From NCBI RefSeq assembly GCF_032854445.1, contig NC_088295.1, positions 31,864,470-31,928,469 of the forward strand: DNA of 64,000 nucleotides, written 5' to 3'. A program made the position numbers and the translations under genes. The stretch comes from Liolophura sinensis (Eukaryota > Mollusca > Polyplacophora > Chitonida > Chitonidae). The notes below the pieces were generated by a model, which was given only the letters and a program-made list of their open reading frames with translations, was not told the origin of the DNA and ran no database searches. Of the stretch, positions 1 through 10,639 are shown in pieces (the stretch's first letter is position 1; every line of letters starts with the position of its first letter).

Positions 1-398
1 TGGATGACTGGACAATTGCTTGCTTGCAATAAATGAGTAATTCGATGCTAGTTTGACCACAAAGGGTTTTCGCAATTATAGAAATGACGAAATGAATTAT
101 ACACAGTTTAAGCCAGAAGTAGTTCTGGCAAGAAAGGTTTAGTATTAATAAGAAAGAAGTGAAAATATTAAGTCCTAGAAAATTATGGTGATTTATGGCA
201 TTTATTCAATCGGCTTTACCCCCTGGGCTATCAGACTGGAGTATTGACAATGTTAAGATTTATAGTCCTTCAATTTGTTTAAATTATAGTAGTGTACTTT
301 TCTGTAAACAGAGTTTTCTTAAAGTATAAAATGTTTTCAGACAGCTGTCACATCTAATACACATCACAAAAGCATATAATGAACATCTCACATACAAA

Positions 399-570
399 AG
401 GCTCCGACCGCACGTGTAAAGGTCTGTCAACAACCTGTGGATGGTCGTAGGTATCCCCGAGGCTCAGCCCGGTTTCGTACCACCATAATGCTGATCATCG
501 TCGTATAAGTGAAATATTCTTGAGTACGGCATAGAACACCATTTAAATAAATAAATTAAATAAATAAACA
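399..570 (+). repeat. tRNA-derived SINE (family 1), 5'-truncated
   Basis: The SINE core ('ggatggtcgtaggt', 'cataatgctg', 'cgtataagtgaaatattc') is followed by an AAAT-rich tail. The tRNA-like head is missing. It matches the fuller copies at 39764-40020 and 48413-48620. Confidence 0.85.
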
Positions 571-1066
571 TCTAACCAAAGGTATACGCCTCAATTATTG
601 CGAGTGAGATCAAAATGGACGTGTTCTATAATTGTAATTACAAGTTGGAGGCAAAACATTTTATGTAATTTTTACGATGAGCATGAACACAATGGACAGT
701 GTTCTGCTACTTTCGTCAAGTGGCACTTATTAAACTGATTATCGTCAAATTTTGGCATCTACCATAAAACAACATATGGACCACAATTAGGGTCCATAGG
801 AGCTTGGTGTCATACTGGATACTTTAGGTAAGTTTGTTTGTCAGCTAGCACCCACTTTTGTGTTTCCGTTCACGCAACGGGATGGCAACGGTAACCGCAA
901 ATACTGATACAATCACCAGTTGTACCACGCTCCCACTTCTGCCGAGCGAAGTAGACGAACCAGCGTTACTTTGATCGAGCAAAATTATCGGTCGGTTTTT
1001 CTCTATGATTCACATGTTCATTCCATGAACTGATTTCAAGAAATTCCTGACCGGCATCATATAAGT

Positions 1067-1412
1067 ATGTATATAGGTTTGGGGTTTTACGTCGTACTCG
1101 TGACAGGGCGTGTTCATGCCGCCAAAGTGCTGCCGCCACTGAAAGGTCATGCAGAAGACATCAGACATAAGAACCTACCCATTCACATTAAACTGACACC
1201 GCGTCAACCAGTCATGTTTCCTTGCTCTAACCTCCCAGAGAAGTTAATATGGAAACTAAGTGGGAACTTGAACAACCGATTTCCGACCAAATAGAGGGGG
1301 TTGCCTAAATGTGAGCGCTCTATATGCTTCATTTTATCGCTAAGGGAGGCCATTTTTTAAATCTTTGCCCTCGACCCACATTTGACCGAGGCGGGGGCGC
1401 TATCCATTAGGA
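1067..1412 (-). repeat. Degenerate tRNA-derived SINE (family 2-like)
   Basis: The stretch starts with 'ggggttttacgtcgtactc', as the 44.5-kb family-2 copy does, and shares the block around 1190-1230 (ending 'gtcaaccagtc') with it. Its right end, 1365-1412, read on the minus strand resembles a tRNA 5' half ('cctaatggata', then 'cgcctcgg'). The 75-codon frame inside it has no coding character beyond the repeat. Confidence 0.5.
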
Positions 1413-3148
1413 CACTGAAGCGGTCATCAATAAGTGAATTCAACGAAACGTTTGCTTGAGAATGCTTTTTTAGTTTGTATCCCACATATTTACACCAGAT
1501 TACTGAGAATAAATAAATTTATGAACACCTTTATAAACATGAAAACTATTTTTGGACGAGGTTTAATTTTCAGGTCATTTGGCATTTGTGTTACTTCAAA
1601 TTTTAACAGACTTGGGCTGTGGAGCACACATTAACATAGCGAATTCTTCTGAGGGCTATATCCCCTAGTAAAACCAGTGTATCTAGGCACTGCATTTTTA
1701 CGTGTTTTATTGATGTTTGATGTAATCAGCCACCTAATCCCAACATACAGAATTAGACTGAGGATGTTTGACTTGTCCAGTATGGGGCGCATGTTAAAGG
1801 TATCAAGCAATCAAATTCCAACATGGAAAATAGATAAGGTTAGGGGTGCTTGTCTTACCACCTCGCTAAAGCGGACACGTTATGCCTCAAGTGACCAACA
1901 AGCAAATCTCCACATGGAGAAAGAGACTGATGTTTTGACTTACCCGCCAGGAACCAGGGCATCACTTGTGGCAAAGGTAAACAACGCCAAGATCACCACT
2001 TGGACGACCTTCTAAAGAAAGGAAACAGAAACTATATTACTAATCGATTAGATAACGTGTCCACAATTCTAAGATTTGCAAGTAGCGAATCCAATGAACA
2101 GAATGCACAGCCTCTTCTATATCATGTCTCAAAAGTTTCTTACGTCATTGTCTGAAAGGTATATTGTTCATTACACGCAACCAAAACAGACACGAGGGCT
2201 TGATGGAAACGCATAAAATGGGGTCTTGCTCATTGTAATTTGGAAAAAGCTATGATGTATGTTTTGAACTTCGTGTTGTGCGGTTGAAAAGATTTAGTGG
2301 GTCAGAGGTTTAATCAGGAAGGACTAACGGTTGAATTATCTAAACGTCTTGGAGAGATTAGGTATACAAGTTTATAGCGGTCTGTGTCATATAAAAGTAA
2401 TTATCAAAAATAGTGCAACACTTGATTTTGTTGTTAAAACATCTAAGTTTATAAATGTCATTATGGATATACATTCTGATTGACTTGAGGATTACCATCG
2501 ACCATGCTCGAACGCAAAATTACAAACTTGAGATATAATTGGTACTGAGCTTAGGTATTGATAGAACATTTCACAGTCACGAAAACTAACATACTTTTTA
2601 AAATTTATTTACAAGAGAAATTAACTGAATGATGTAATAAATGGAGTATTAATAATAAAAATTTATAAACTTTAAAGCAAATAGTATGCCGAAGAACTGC
2701 ATAGTGTTTATGTCCAAGTACTTAATATATCCATGTACATACACTTACATATGTGTTTGTAGGTAAGCCCAAAGTTCGATGTTGTATGCTCTGGCCCAGG
2801 ACTTGTGACTTCACACACCATGAGTTTTACATGCAAGATCTTTTCATTTTTTATGTATTAATTGTGATGAACGAGCGTTTTGAGTAGTTCTAGACGAAGG
2901 ACGTCAAAATAAATTTCAATTATCATCAATGTAATTTTACGTAATTCTCTACATGAGCAGTAAGAAGAAAAATCTTACGCCTGACCATATGGCAATTGTA
3001 CTGAGCTGTCGTCGCTGCTTTGGTTTCACTTCATTTTCTTTCGTATTTAGCATATAACCTTAGCTAACTGTGGGTACAAAGACAAGAAAATAAAGGTGTT
3101 GTATAATGTGTGCTGCCTATGGTCAAAACCATATCTATGAGGCCTTAC
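1413..3148. other. Intergenic, nothing recognised
   Basis: AT-rich DNA with only short open frames that show no splice context or protein similarity I can recognise. Confidence 0.5.
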
Positions 3149-3234
3149 CTGAGTTGCTTTCTCCAACAACATGACAGCACGGATAACGGCAGACCCCTGC
3201 AAAGTTGTCTTCTCCGCTGACAACTGTATTACCA
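3149..3234 (-). CDS. Candidate internal exon, possibly GAIN-like (partial gene)
   Basis: On the minus strand, an 86-nt open segment ends at a strong donor (CAG|GTAAGG at 3151-3144) and can begin after a weak acceptor (taccag, ending 3235). The frame gives a helical peptide with 'LQGSAVIRAVMLLEKATQ', which recalls subdomain A of adhesion-GPCR GAIN domains. That likeness is from memory of the family pattern and is not proof. A second frame is also open and Cys-rich. No partner exon is identified, so gene identity is uncertain. Confidence 0.25.
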
Positions 3235-3420
3235 CTGGTAGGTAACGCCTTTTTGACTGATTATCAGGCCATATACTTTACCCATAAGAGGAATATCACG
3301 TGTCAGTAGAGACATGGTGGTTAGGCCATGCCAGTACATGGCAGATTATGTTCTTTATGTACACAATGAAGGGACAAATAGGCAGTTGCAAGAATTGTAA
3401 AGTCAGTATTAATAATTAAT

Positions 3421-3680
3421 ATGCCTTCTGAAGGTACTTCGGAGGTATAGGGGTCCACTCTGAGCAAGGTACCCTCAGAGTTGTACGGTGTCTTCTGAAG
3501 TGTAGTGTACACTTGGAGGTGTAGGGTACGCTCAGAGGTGTAGGGTACCCTCGATGGAGTAGGGCACCATCACAAGTGTAAGGTACCCTCAGAAGTGTAA
3601 GGTATCCTTGGAGGTATAGCGTGCCCTTGGAGGTGTAGGATACCCTCGGAAGTATAGAGTGCCCTCGGAGGTCTAGCAGG
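3421..3680. repeat. About 18-bp minisatellite
   Basis: About 14 imperfect tandem units of the type 'gaggtgtagggtaccctc', each carrying a GGTACC palindrome. A stray unit-like stretch lies near 5090-5105. Frames through it are repeat artefacts. Confidence 0.85.
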
Positions 3681-3755
3681 AAGTTATGCGAGCCATTTTT
3701 ATCGGGCAAACTATTATTGCATAAGAGTGGTCAAAAACTTTTAAAATCGTACCAG

Positions 3756-3756
<1 letters not shown>

Positions 3757-3786
<30 letters not shown>

Positions 3787-3872
3787 TTAGGTGTTTTACG
3801 CCGTACTCAAGAATATTTCACTTATACGACGGCGGCCAGCATTATCGTGGGAGGAAACCGGGCCTACCAGTT
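3757..3872 (-). repeat. SINE family 1 fragment (tail and core)
   Basis: Starts with (TTTA)n, then 'ggtgttttacgccgtactc' and 'cttatacgacggcggccagc'. The tRNA-like head is absent. Confidence 0.85.
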
Positions 3873-4034
3873 ATGCGACCAATGTTACATTTAACTTTAT
3901 AAGAGTAAATTAAAAAGCTCATCTGTCTTCATAGCTACCACACACTGATAAGTTTCTGGTACCTCTCCTTTTCAGATTTCTTTTATGACATGAAGAATTA
4001 CTTCTTTGCAGTGTTTCAGGACTTTATACAGGGT

Positions 4035-4460
4035 GACGCACCGAGATAACGATGTAACGACGTAGTGAGGTAGTGATGCGAGGCAGCGAGGTAGCGATGC
4101 GAGACAGCGAGGAAGCGAGATTAACATAATAAAAAGGGGGAGGCAGCAAGGAAGCTGCGAGATAGCGAGAGAATGTTAATCTTAATATGTTAAAGTCACT
4201 GTCTCGCATCGCGAGGTAGCGAGGGAGAGAGGTGAGAAGCAGTTGTTATAATCAACTGTCAGGTTGAGGAATACACCAAGTGTAAGATGGGTTCAGGACA
4301 GGGCAGGATTTTACAAAGGTTGAGATAGCGAGGCAGCGAGGCAGCAAGATAGCCGGATTTTGTTAATCTTACTATGTTAAAGTCGTTGTCTCATATCACT
4401 GCCTCTCATCGCTGCCTGGCCATGTATTAGAAAGGTCAAGGTAGCAAGGCAGCGAGATGT
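4035..4460. repeat. GCGAGGYAGC short tandem repeat arrays
   Basis: Arrays of a 9-10 bp unit (gcgaggtagcgat, gcgaggcagc) at about 4035-4230 and 4321-4460, separated by about 90 bp. The spacing is irregular and no protein is implied. Confidence 0.75.
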
Positions 4461-4499
4461 CCTCTACCGGCTTTCATAGGTTGGCCATTTTCGTCTCAT

Positions 4500-4600
4500 T
4501 GATTTATTTATTTATTTGATTGGTGTTTTACGCCGTACTCAAGAATATTTTCACTTATATGACGGCGGCCAGCATTGTGGTGGGATGAAACCGAGCAGTC
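4500..4600 (-). repeat. SINE family 1 fragment
   Basis: (ATTT)n, then 'ttgattggtgttttacgcc' and 'tatgacggcggccagc'. It is truncated before the tRNA head, directly beside the inverted dispersed-repeat piece at 4607-4745. Confidence 0.85.
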
Positions 4601-4606
4601 ATTTAC

Positions 4607-4745
4607 TCAAGCCCACTTCTGAGCAGTCATTTACTTAAGCCCACTTGTGAGCAGTCATTTACTGACATTCACTGTGAAGGATTTCGCTGCGTTTGGGGAT
4701 ATCGGCTTTCACGCCGTTCGACATTCGTCATTTGTACCCCATTTT
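4607..4745 (-). repeat. Inverted partial copy of dispersed repeat DR1
   Basis: The reverse complement matches 5970-6115 nearly throughout (tacaaatgacgaatgtc; gtgaaagccgatat; cagtgaat). The motif 'gagcagtcatttact' is also tandemly tripled here. Confidence 0.75.
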
Positions 4746-5399
4746 TACAGCACTAGGCTTAGAGTAGCTGCAATACTTCGTACCAAGTGAAAGACATTAA
4801 GACATGTACCTTCCAGGCAATGTGAAGTTGTACAAGTATATTTCATCAAGTCAAATGCGCACATAAGTCTTGGAAATCATTCATACAAGAAATCTGAAAC
4901 TCCTAAAAACTATCACGTTACTTCATCAGTGCTTAGATCATGTCATTATATGACAGATTAGCTTCTTTATTGAGGCAAAAACGGCAAAACGAATTAGCTG
5001 TATTGTAATATAAAGTGGAAATCTAATATGTATTTATAGAAATATGTCAAAGTGATTTTGTCAGCATAGCGTGCTGAATAGCGTGCTCTCTGAGGTGTAG
5101 CAGAACCTACAGCTGGAACTGATTAGAGGGTTTGCATTAGGCACTCTAATATTGTATAATTATGAGTTTATGAAAAACGTCTGAACTGTTGCCTGCTGGA
5201 TAATGACCGGAGACCATATCGGTATGTTTTTTGGAGAGTGACACATGTTACCTAATATGCGATCGACTTTATCTTAAGCACTTTTTTCGACATGGTCATG
5301 TTTAAACTTATGTTCAAGCTTTAGTATAATATAACCTTAATAAATGACATTGATTTTAATTTTCTTAGCTATGTAATCTTACAATTGTATGACTTCAGA

Positions 5400-6390
5400 A
5401 CTGTAAGGGTACCACTATCGGAGGATAAAGATAAGAAACAACTGGCTCGTTTAACTCTCAGATCAGCGATAGGCCTTACACAAGATCAAACAAAGAAACA
5501 CGAAGACGCTTGAATAATTTCAACAAATATATTTTAACAAAATAGACAAATAATACAACTGACAATAATATACAAAAGAATACAAATAACTACAAAATGT
5601 AGTCTCTTACTGATGACAGCATCTAAATACGGAGGAAATATTCCGGCTTCCAAAAGCGAGTCAGTCCACGTAAATATAGTATCCACGGTTAAGATGAATT
5701 CTTCAATCTACGGATAACAGTCCGATAAGTGGTTTAATCACAAACTGCCTGTGAATGTGTAACTTTTCAGGGTGGATGGGGTGACAGTACTATCCGTGAT
5801 ACCGAGACGTCGATATAAGTTTCATTCCTCGGAAAAGTTACTTTCAGTGGCAAACTGGGATGACATGTACGTAATCGCACAAAGAGACAATGAGCGATAC
5901 AAGCTCCAAAATAACATTTCAAAAAATAACAAGTGGCGAAACACAAGCTCACAAAGTGCTACGTACAGAAAATGGACTACAAATGACGAATGTCAAATGG
6001 TGTGAAAGCCGATATCTCCAAACCCAGCAAAATCTTTCACAGTGAATAACAGTAAATGTAACTGATCCCAACTGGACTAGAGTAAATGACTGATCACAAG
6101 TGGACTTAAATAATGATTGCGAGCTTCACAACTCCGTCGCTCATATTTATAGACAAAAGTAAAAACAAATTCCGGATCATTTGATCGTAAACATGTTTAC
6201 AACACCGATACATATTTCCAGAATGTACACTGTATAACTCATAAACACCGAAATCTCCAGGACGCTCGACACAGTGCTGGCTACAGCATACACAGAGGGG
6301 GGAAATGTAGGTCAGACACAGACAAATAAAAAAATTAAAAATTGAATCCAATGTTTAAAGACGGAGTTTGTAACAGGAACAAAGCAGCAC
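5400..6390 (+). repeat. Dispersed repeat DR1, copy 1
   Basis: It shares most of its length with 44990-45590. Common blocks include 'aacaactggctcgtttaac' (here) / 'aacaactggcttgtttaac', 'caaataatacaact', 'gtcgctcatatttatagac' and 'gatcgtaaacatgtttaca'. This copy carries about 280 extra bases inside (roughly 5600-5880). It may be a non-autonomous mobile element. No coding remains were recognised. Confidence 0.75.
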
Positions 6391-6464
6391 AGTCGTAATT
6401 AACAATAGTGTAGGTTTGGCTACTGCGTCGAATTTGTTTCAAAGTGTTACAGGGTGAAACGAAA

Positions 6465-6700
6465 TACTATAGTCACCCATTGCCCAGCATGCGTATCCTT
6501 TCTTAATAATTATGACGTCACCCGAGGCAACGAATTTTTGGGCTACAAACAAACTTATGGAGTTTAACATTAGGAAAAAGGCATTTTCTTTGCAATGATA
6601 CGAATGTCCAACATACACTGGGTAGAGCTTGAGGTGTTAGCAATTTTGGAAGTGACCGTAAGTGATTTACAGAATGCTGAGTACAGACAAGTCAAAATAA
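6465..6700 (+). repeat. Dispersed repeat DR2, uninterrupted copy
   Basis: It contains 'taataattatgacgtcac', 'acttatggagtttaacatt' and 'gcaattttgg', in the same order as the right arm of the 9.8-11.3 kb inverted repeat. It preserves the empty target site of the MITE found at 10023-10639. Confidence 0.7.
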
Positions 6701-7380
6701 ACTGATCAGAGTGGTGCAGTATGCTACAAATATGCCCACAGGCTGCAAGAAAACAATGTCGATATATCACCTAAAATAAAATGAGAACATCACCCAAAAT
6801 ATACTGAATATATCACCCCAAAAGTACTGAATATATCATCCAAAATATACTGAAAGTGACGTTAACAGCAATGAATCTCATTATTGATGTACCCGGTACA
6901 TATACACGGCACTTCCGTTTTTATAATCATATCTGTTAGTTTTTACACATAATTCGCGCTACTCTAAACACAAACGTTTTTAGTGCAGGCTTGATAATTG
7001 CACACCTGGAATTTACTAATATTAGTTAAGTGTTAAGTAATCTAGGACAAACGGTAATGAAATTCCAACAATGTTAGCTCTGCAAAAAAGTGTTGATAAC
7101 ATCAGAACAAGTACCCATCCAGTTATACAACAGCTCTTATAAAACAATGGACGTTGATGATAATGCTGCTTTCATTTACACATTTGGCAAAGTCGGGGAT
7201 GAAGTAAACATGGATGGTTTGGAGATTCAAAAATCTTTTGATGGCTCGAAAAAAAATTTTCTGTTAAATTAACAAACCATGAAAAGAGAATGAAATGTAC
7301 TAGGAGGATAAGTTTTCCCGCAAATTGTCAGTTATAGAGTTGTATCAGTTATAACACGGAATGTGCAGCTTTATCGCTAA

Positions 7381-7986
7381 CAGTTGCAGATGGTGACCTC
7401 TGTGTACCGTTGTCAGGCTGTCTGTCCTCAGTCTCCGGTGCTTACAGTTGCAGATAGTGACCTTTATGTACCGTTGTCAGGCTGTTTGTCCTCACTCTTC
7501 GGTGCTTACAGTTGCAGATGGTGACCTCATCATGTATGTAGTCTTGTCCGGCTGGTTTTCGCCAGTCTCCGGCGCTTACAGTTTCAAATGGTGACCCCTA
7601 TGTACTGTTATCTGGATGTTTGTTCTCAGTCTCCTTTGCTTACAGTTCCAAATCATGACCTTTATCTACCGTTTTTCAGATGTTTGTCCCCAGTCTCCGG
7701 TATTCACAGTTTCAAATGGTGACCTCTTTGTACTGTTGCCCGGATGTTTGTCCTAAGTTTCCGGTGCTTACAGTTCCAGATGGTGACCTCTATCTACCGT
7801 TGTCCGGCTGTTTGTCCTCAGTCTCCGGTGCTTACAGTTCCAGATATTGACCCCTATGCACTATTGTTCGGTTGTTGTCATTTTCCGGCGCTTACAGTTC
7901 CAGATGATGACCTCTATGTACTGTTGTCAGGCTGTTTGTCCTCATTCTCCGGTGCTTATACTTCCAGCTTACAGTTGCAGATGATT
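7381..7986. repeat. 64-bp minisatellite, about 10 copies
   Basis: Units start with 'cttacagttccagatggtga' or variants at about 7381, 7445, 7509, 7579, 7643, 7707, 7771, 7835, 7895 and 7959-7972. Most spacings are exactly 64. 64 is not a multiple of three, so the frames are artefacts. It lies in the intron just 3' of the exon ending at 7989 on the minus strand. Confidence 0.9.
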
Positions 7987-7988
7987 AC

Positions 7989-9485
7989 CTCTATCAAGTT
8001 GTTTGTCTTCAGCCCCCGGCGTCTCTGCACGAGTGACACGGCGAACACCAGCCCTGACCCTTTCCAGTGCCTCATGGACGATGCTGAATGAGAAGGAGCC
8101 CGATTTTGGACGGAGAACTCGGCGGTACAGAACAACACCTGTCACGATCACCAGACATAAGGCCATCGGCAGACCGACTCCCAGGCCCAGACCTAAGGCC
8201 AGTCCACGTGGTATAACTGCTCGGAGAAGAGAATGCAGCTGTGAAAAGCTGGAAGGCGGATGTACGAAATATCACCTCTCCCCAGCAACTAAAATGCCAT
8301 AATGTTCAAATGTGAAGGGCTTGGAATTGCAATGTTGTCACTGTGATAATTTTACTTCTCTTTGCACTGTATAATAGTTGTAGCAAAAGAGCAAGAAATG
8401 AGTATGAATTGTTTTTTGTTTTTTTTTTGTTAAAACATGTTTGTAAAGTGAATAAGCAGGAAAACCAAATATTAACAGATTAAGGATATGTGTATAACAT
8501 CACGCCGTGAAATGCGATCGACCTTTTCCCCTGCTACATGTATATACGTGAATAAGCATCATTCCGCTAAGTACATGATGAGGTAAGTGTATAAATATTA
8601 AACTGATGGTTATAAAAGTGACGAAACGACAAGTTTAAATCATAGAAATGATGTATACAAATCACGTGGAATCTGAAAAGTTCTTTTCTGGCCTGCTGTA
8701 CAGACCTGGAGTACTTCAAGTAATAGAAATTATGCATGTATTAGCTTAGACCATGGGCAAAGTTGCATTCAAATTTTCACTGAAATGGGTGCAATACTTT
8801 AGGAAATGTTGTGTGGACAAAATTATGTCTGCAAACAAACAGGGTGATTCCAACATACCTCTTTAACTTCGTTGCTGGGGGTATAGTTTAAAGATATCTC
8901 TGTACATGATAAACGGAAGACACCTGTACTAGTTAGCGAATATTCAAATGCCGTCACTTGTACCTTACGAGTTATGCCATCGTGTATGCCATGGAAGAAT
9001 TCGTGAATCGTTTCAATGACACTACTCTCCTCTCACCATAATGCTGGCCATCGTCATATAAGTGAAATATTCTTGACTACGGCGTAAAACACTAATGAAA
9101 TGAATAAATAAATAAATCAATAAATTAATCAAACAATCAATCACTTACACTGCTCCCTAGGGGTGGCACAGATCACCTGTGCAGTTTTTACGAAAACTGT
9201 TTCTGTGGTGATAGGCTAAATAGCTGTCTAAACAGACATGTATGCAGCTGAATGGTCACGGTCTGATTGCTTACTGCGTCGATGACCCTGCTTGCCCTCT
9301 GACTGTGGTGAGATGATGTGAAGGCATCCAGACCTCATACCGGCCAGACAAATTACTCCTGGGAATGTGAACTGTCAGGTCATAGATATAAGCGTCGCTG
9401 TTGTATTCAGAATAATACGATCTTCCCTTCCAAGCACCAGATACAAACAGTTCACATATCATTCGATGTGTACAAAGCGATCGCA
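7989..9485 (-). CDS. Ig-like single-pass transmembrane protein (partial, 3 exons)
   Basis: Three minus-strand exons join in frame: 9485-9275 (acceptor ttttttacag, donor gtaagc), 9021-8859 (donor gtatgt) and 8238-7989 (acceptor cttttcacag, donor gtaatc). Phases match at both junctions (2/1 and 0/0). Exon 1 looks like the C-terminal half of an Ig fold: a Trp (GAWKGRS), then 'YIYDLTVHIP' and 'SGRYEVW'. Exon 2 is extracellular-like, with one Cys and an N-glycosylation site (NYT). Exon 3 has a Gly/Leu/Val-rich membrane segment ending in 'VVLYRRVLRPK', then a basic cytoplasmic stretch without tyrosine motifs. N-terminal exons and the last exon were not found; the gene's upstream side points toward the 9.8-11.3 kb repeats. 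The family is unknown; a cell-surface receptor or adhesion role is inference. The acceptor of exon 2 is weak and touches a SINE. Confidence 0.5.
9030..9130 (+). repeat. SINE family 1 fragment abutting a splice acceptor
   Basis: 'cataatgctggccatcgtc', 'aagtgaaatattcttgac', then an AAAT tail. Its 5' end lies about 8 bp from the predicted 3' splice site at 9021/9022 of the minus-strand gene, so it supplies that intron's end sequence. Confidence 0.85.
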
Positions 9486-10022
9486 CTGTAAAAAACGACT
9501 GTGTGCAAATATGCACATTCACAATGAAAAGTGTATCAGTGGTACAGGAACTGGTACATAGCGTGACACAAATTACACAGTTTTTGTACTGCTGGTACCG
9601 TACATAAGGTTATTCATTTTTGCTATAACGCTGTGTTGGAGCAGCTCGTACACAATAATTTCTACAGAGTATTTTCCAGGAAGTAATTTAAAATACTGCA
9701 GCAAAAAATTAAAACCAAGTGTTAGGCAGCTGGCAAATGGTCACACGTGCCCCGGTAACCGCTGAAATCAGTCCTTTTGTCAGAAGCCTAGTTTCGACTT
9801 TTCGCTTCATATTAAACCACGGATGGTCTGCCCCTATAGTCTATTTCTTTTAGAGAGTCGCCTGTATTCAGCTGTCTATAAAATTAGTCATACTTGCTAC
9901 CAAAATTGCCTTTAGTTAGTGACACGTAACAACACAAGCTCTACACATTGATATATTTGAAGTTGACATTATTGCATGGGAAACCAAACACTTTTTCTGA
10001 TTCATAATGTTAAACTCCACAA

Positions 10023-10639
10023 AGACCCGTCCAGACTATCCAATATCACTCAACTTTTGTTGATTCAACAAGAGTCAACTTGAAGTTGAGTCAACAAGTT
10101 GAGCGGTGTTGAGTAATCTAGACGAGTTCGTCAACATCGTTCAACAACACTCAACACCATCCAACACTGTTGAATCGGAAATGTGCATGTGTATTTTGTG
10201 TCAACAAGTTGAGTCAAGTTGAGCGAAAGTAGCCAATCAGCGGGCGTGTAGAAATAATGTGACCGTCTTAAGGCACGTGACCTGGGCAAAATGGCGTCAC
10301 CAAAGGCGAAAAAGAGAAACTGGTCTGACGATGAGACGGTTTCGTGGATATAGGAGTATGAAAAATACCATTGTATGTAAAACGCTCTCTCTAAAGACCA
10401 CAAAGTCAGGGACAAAAGAAAATCATTGTGTCTAATGCATTGGAGAGAAAGATGGAAATTTCTCTCCAATTTATCGAAAGTTTGGTGAAAAAATACAGCT
10501 CAACACACGACAACAGTGTTGGACAATGTTGACCTATCTGATTTGTAGTGTGGACGCGACACTCAACTTACCTCAACAGTATTCAACTTGCTGTTGAGTC
10601 AACCAAAGTTGAACGATGTTGGATAGTCTGGACGGGGCT
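10023..10639. mobile_element. MITE-like DNA transposon, Harbinger-type (inferred)
   Basis: 48-bp terminal inverted repeats at 10023-10070 and 10592-10639 match at 42 of 48 positions; both hold 'CCGTCCAGACTATCCAA'. Subterminal DNA is dense in GTTGA/TCAAC palindromes. Comparison with the uninterrupted DR2 copies gives 3-bp flanks CAA (10020-10022) and TAA (10640-10642), fitting a TAA/TTA-type duplication with one change. The 3-bp TWA-like duplication and the MADF-like remnant inside are typical of PIF/Harbinger relatives; that assignment is inference. It sits inside an older inverted repeat. Confidence 0.8.
10291..10488 (+). pseudogene. MADF/Myb-like domain remnant inside the MITE
   Basis: From the ATG at 10291 the frame reads a basic N-terminus, 'NWSDDETVSW', then 'EYEKYHC' and 'NALSKDHKVRDKR', ending with 'LSNLSKVW'. 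This follows the MADF/trihelix pattern of the DNA-binding accessory proteins encoded by PIF/Harbinger transposons. In-frame stops after residues 20 and 29 and at the end make it non-functional as it stands. No transposase remains are seen. Confidence 0.55.

Noticed and set aside
1067-1294. 75-codon ORF
   Set aside because: It lies wholly inside a SINE-like relic.
7744-8302. Plus-strand frames of 115 and 99 codons
   Set aside because: The first is the 64-bp minisatellite; the second is antisense to the membrane-helix exon, which has better splice signals and a clear hydrophobic segment.
10131-10469. 112-codon minus-strand ORF in the MITE
   Set aside because: It is antisense to the MADF-like remnant, which shows recognisable motifs.
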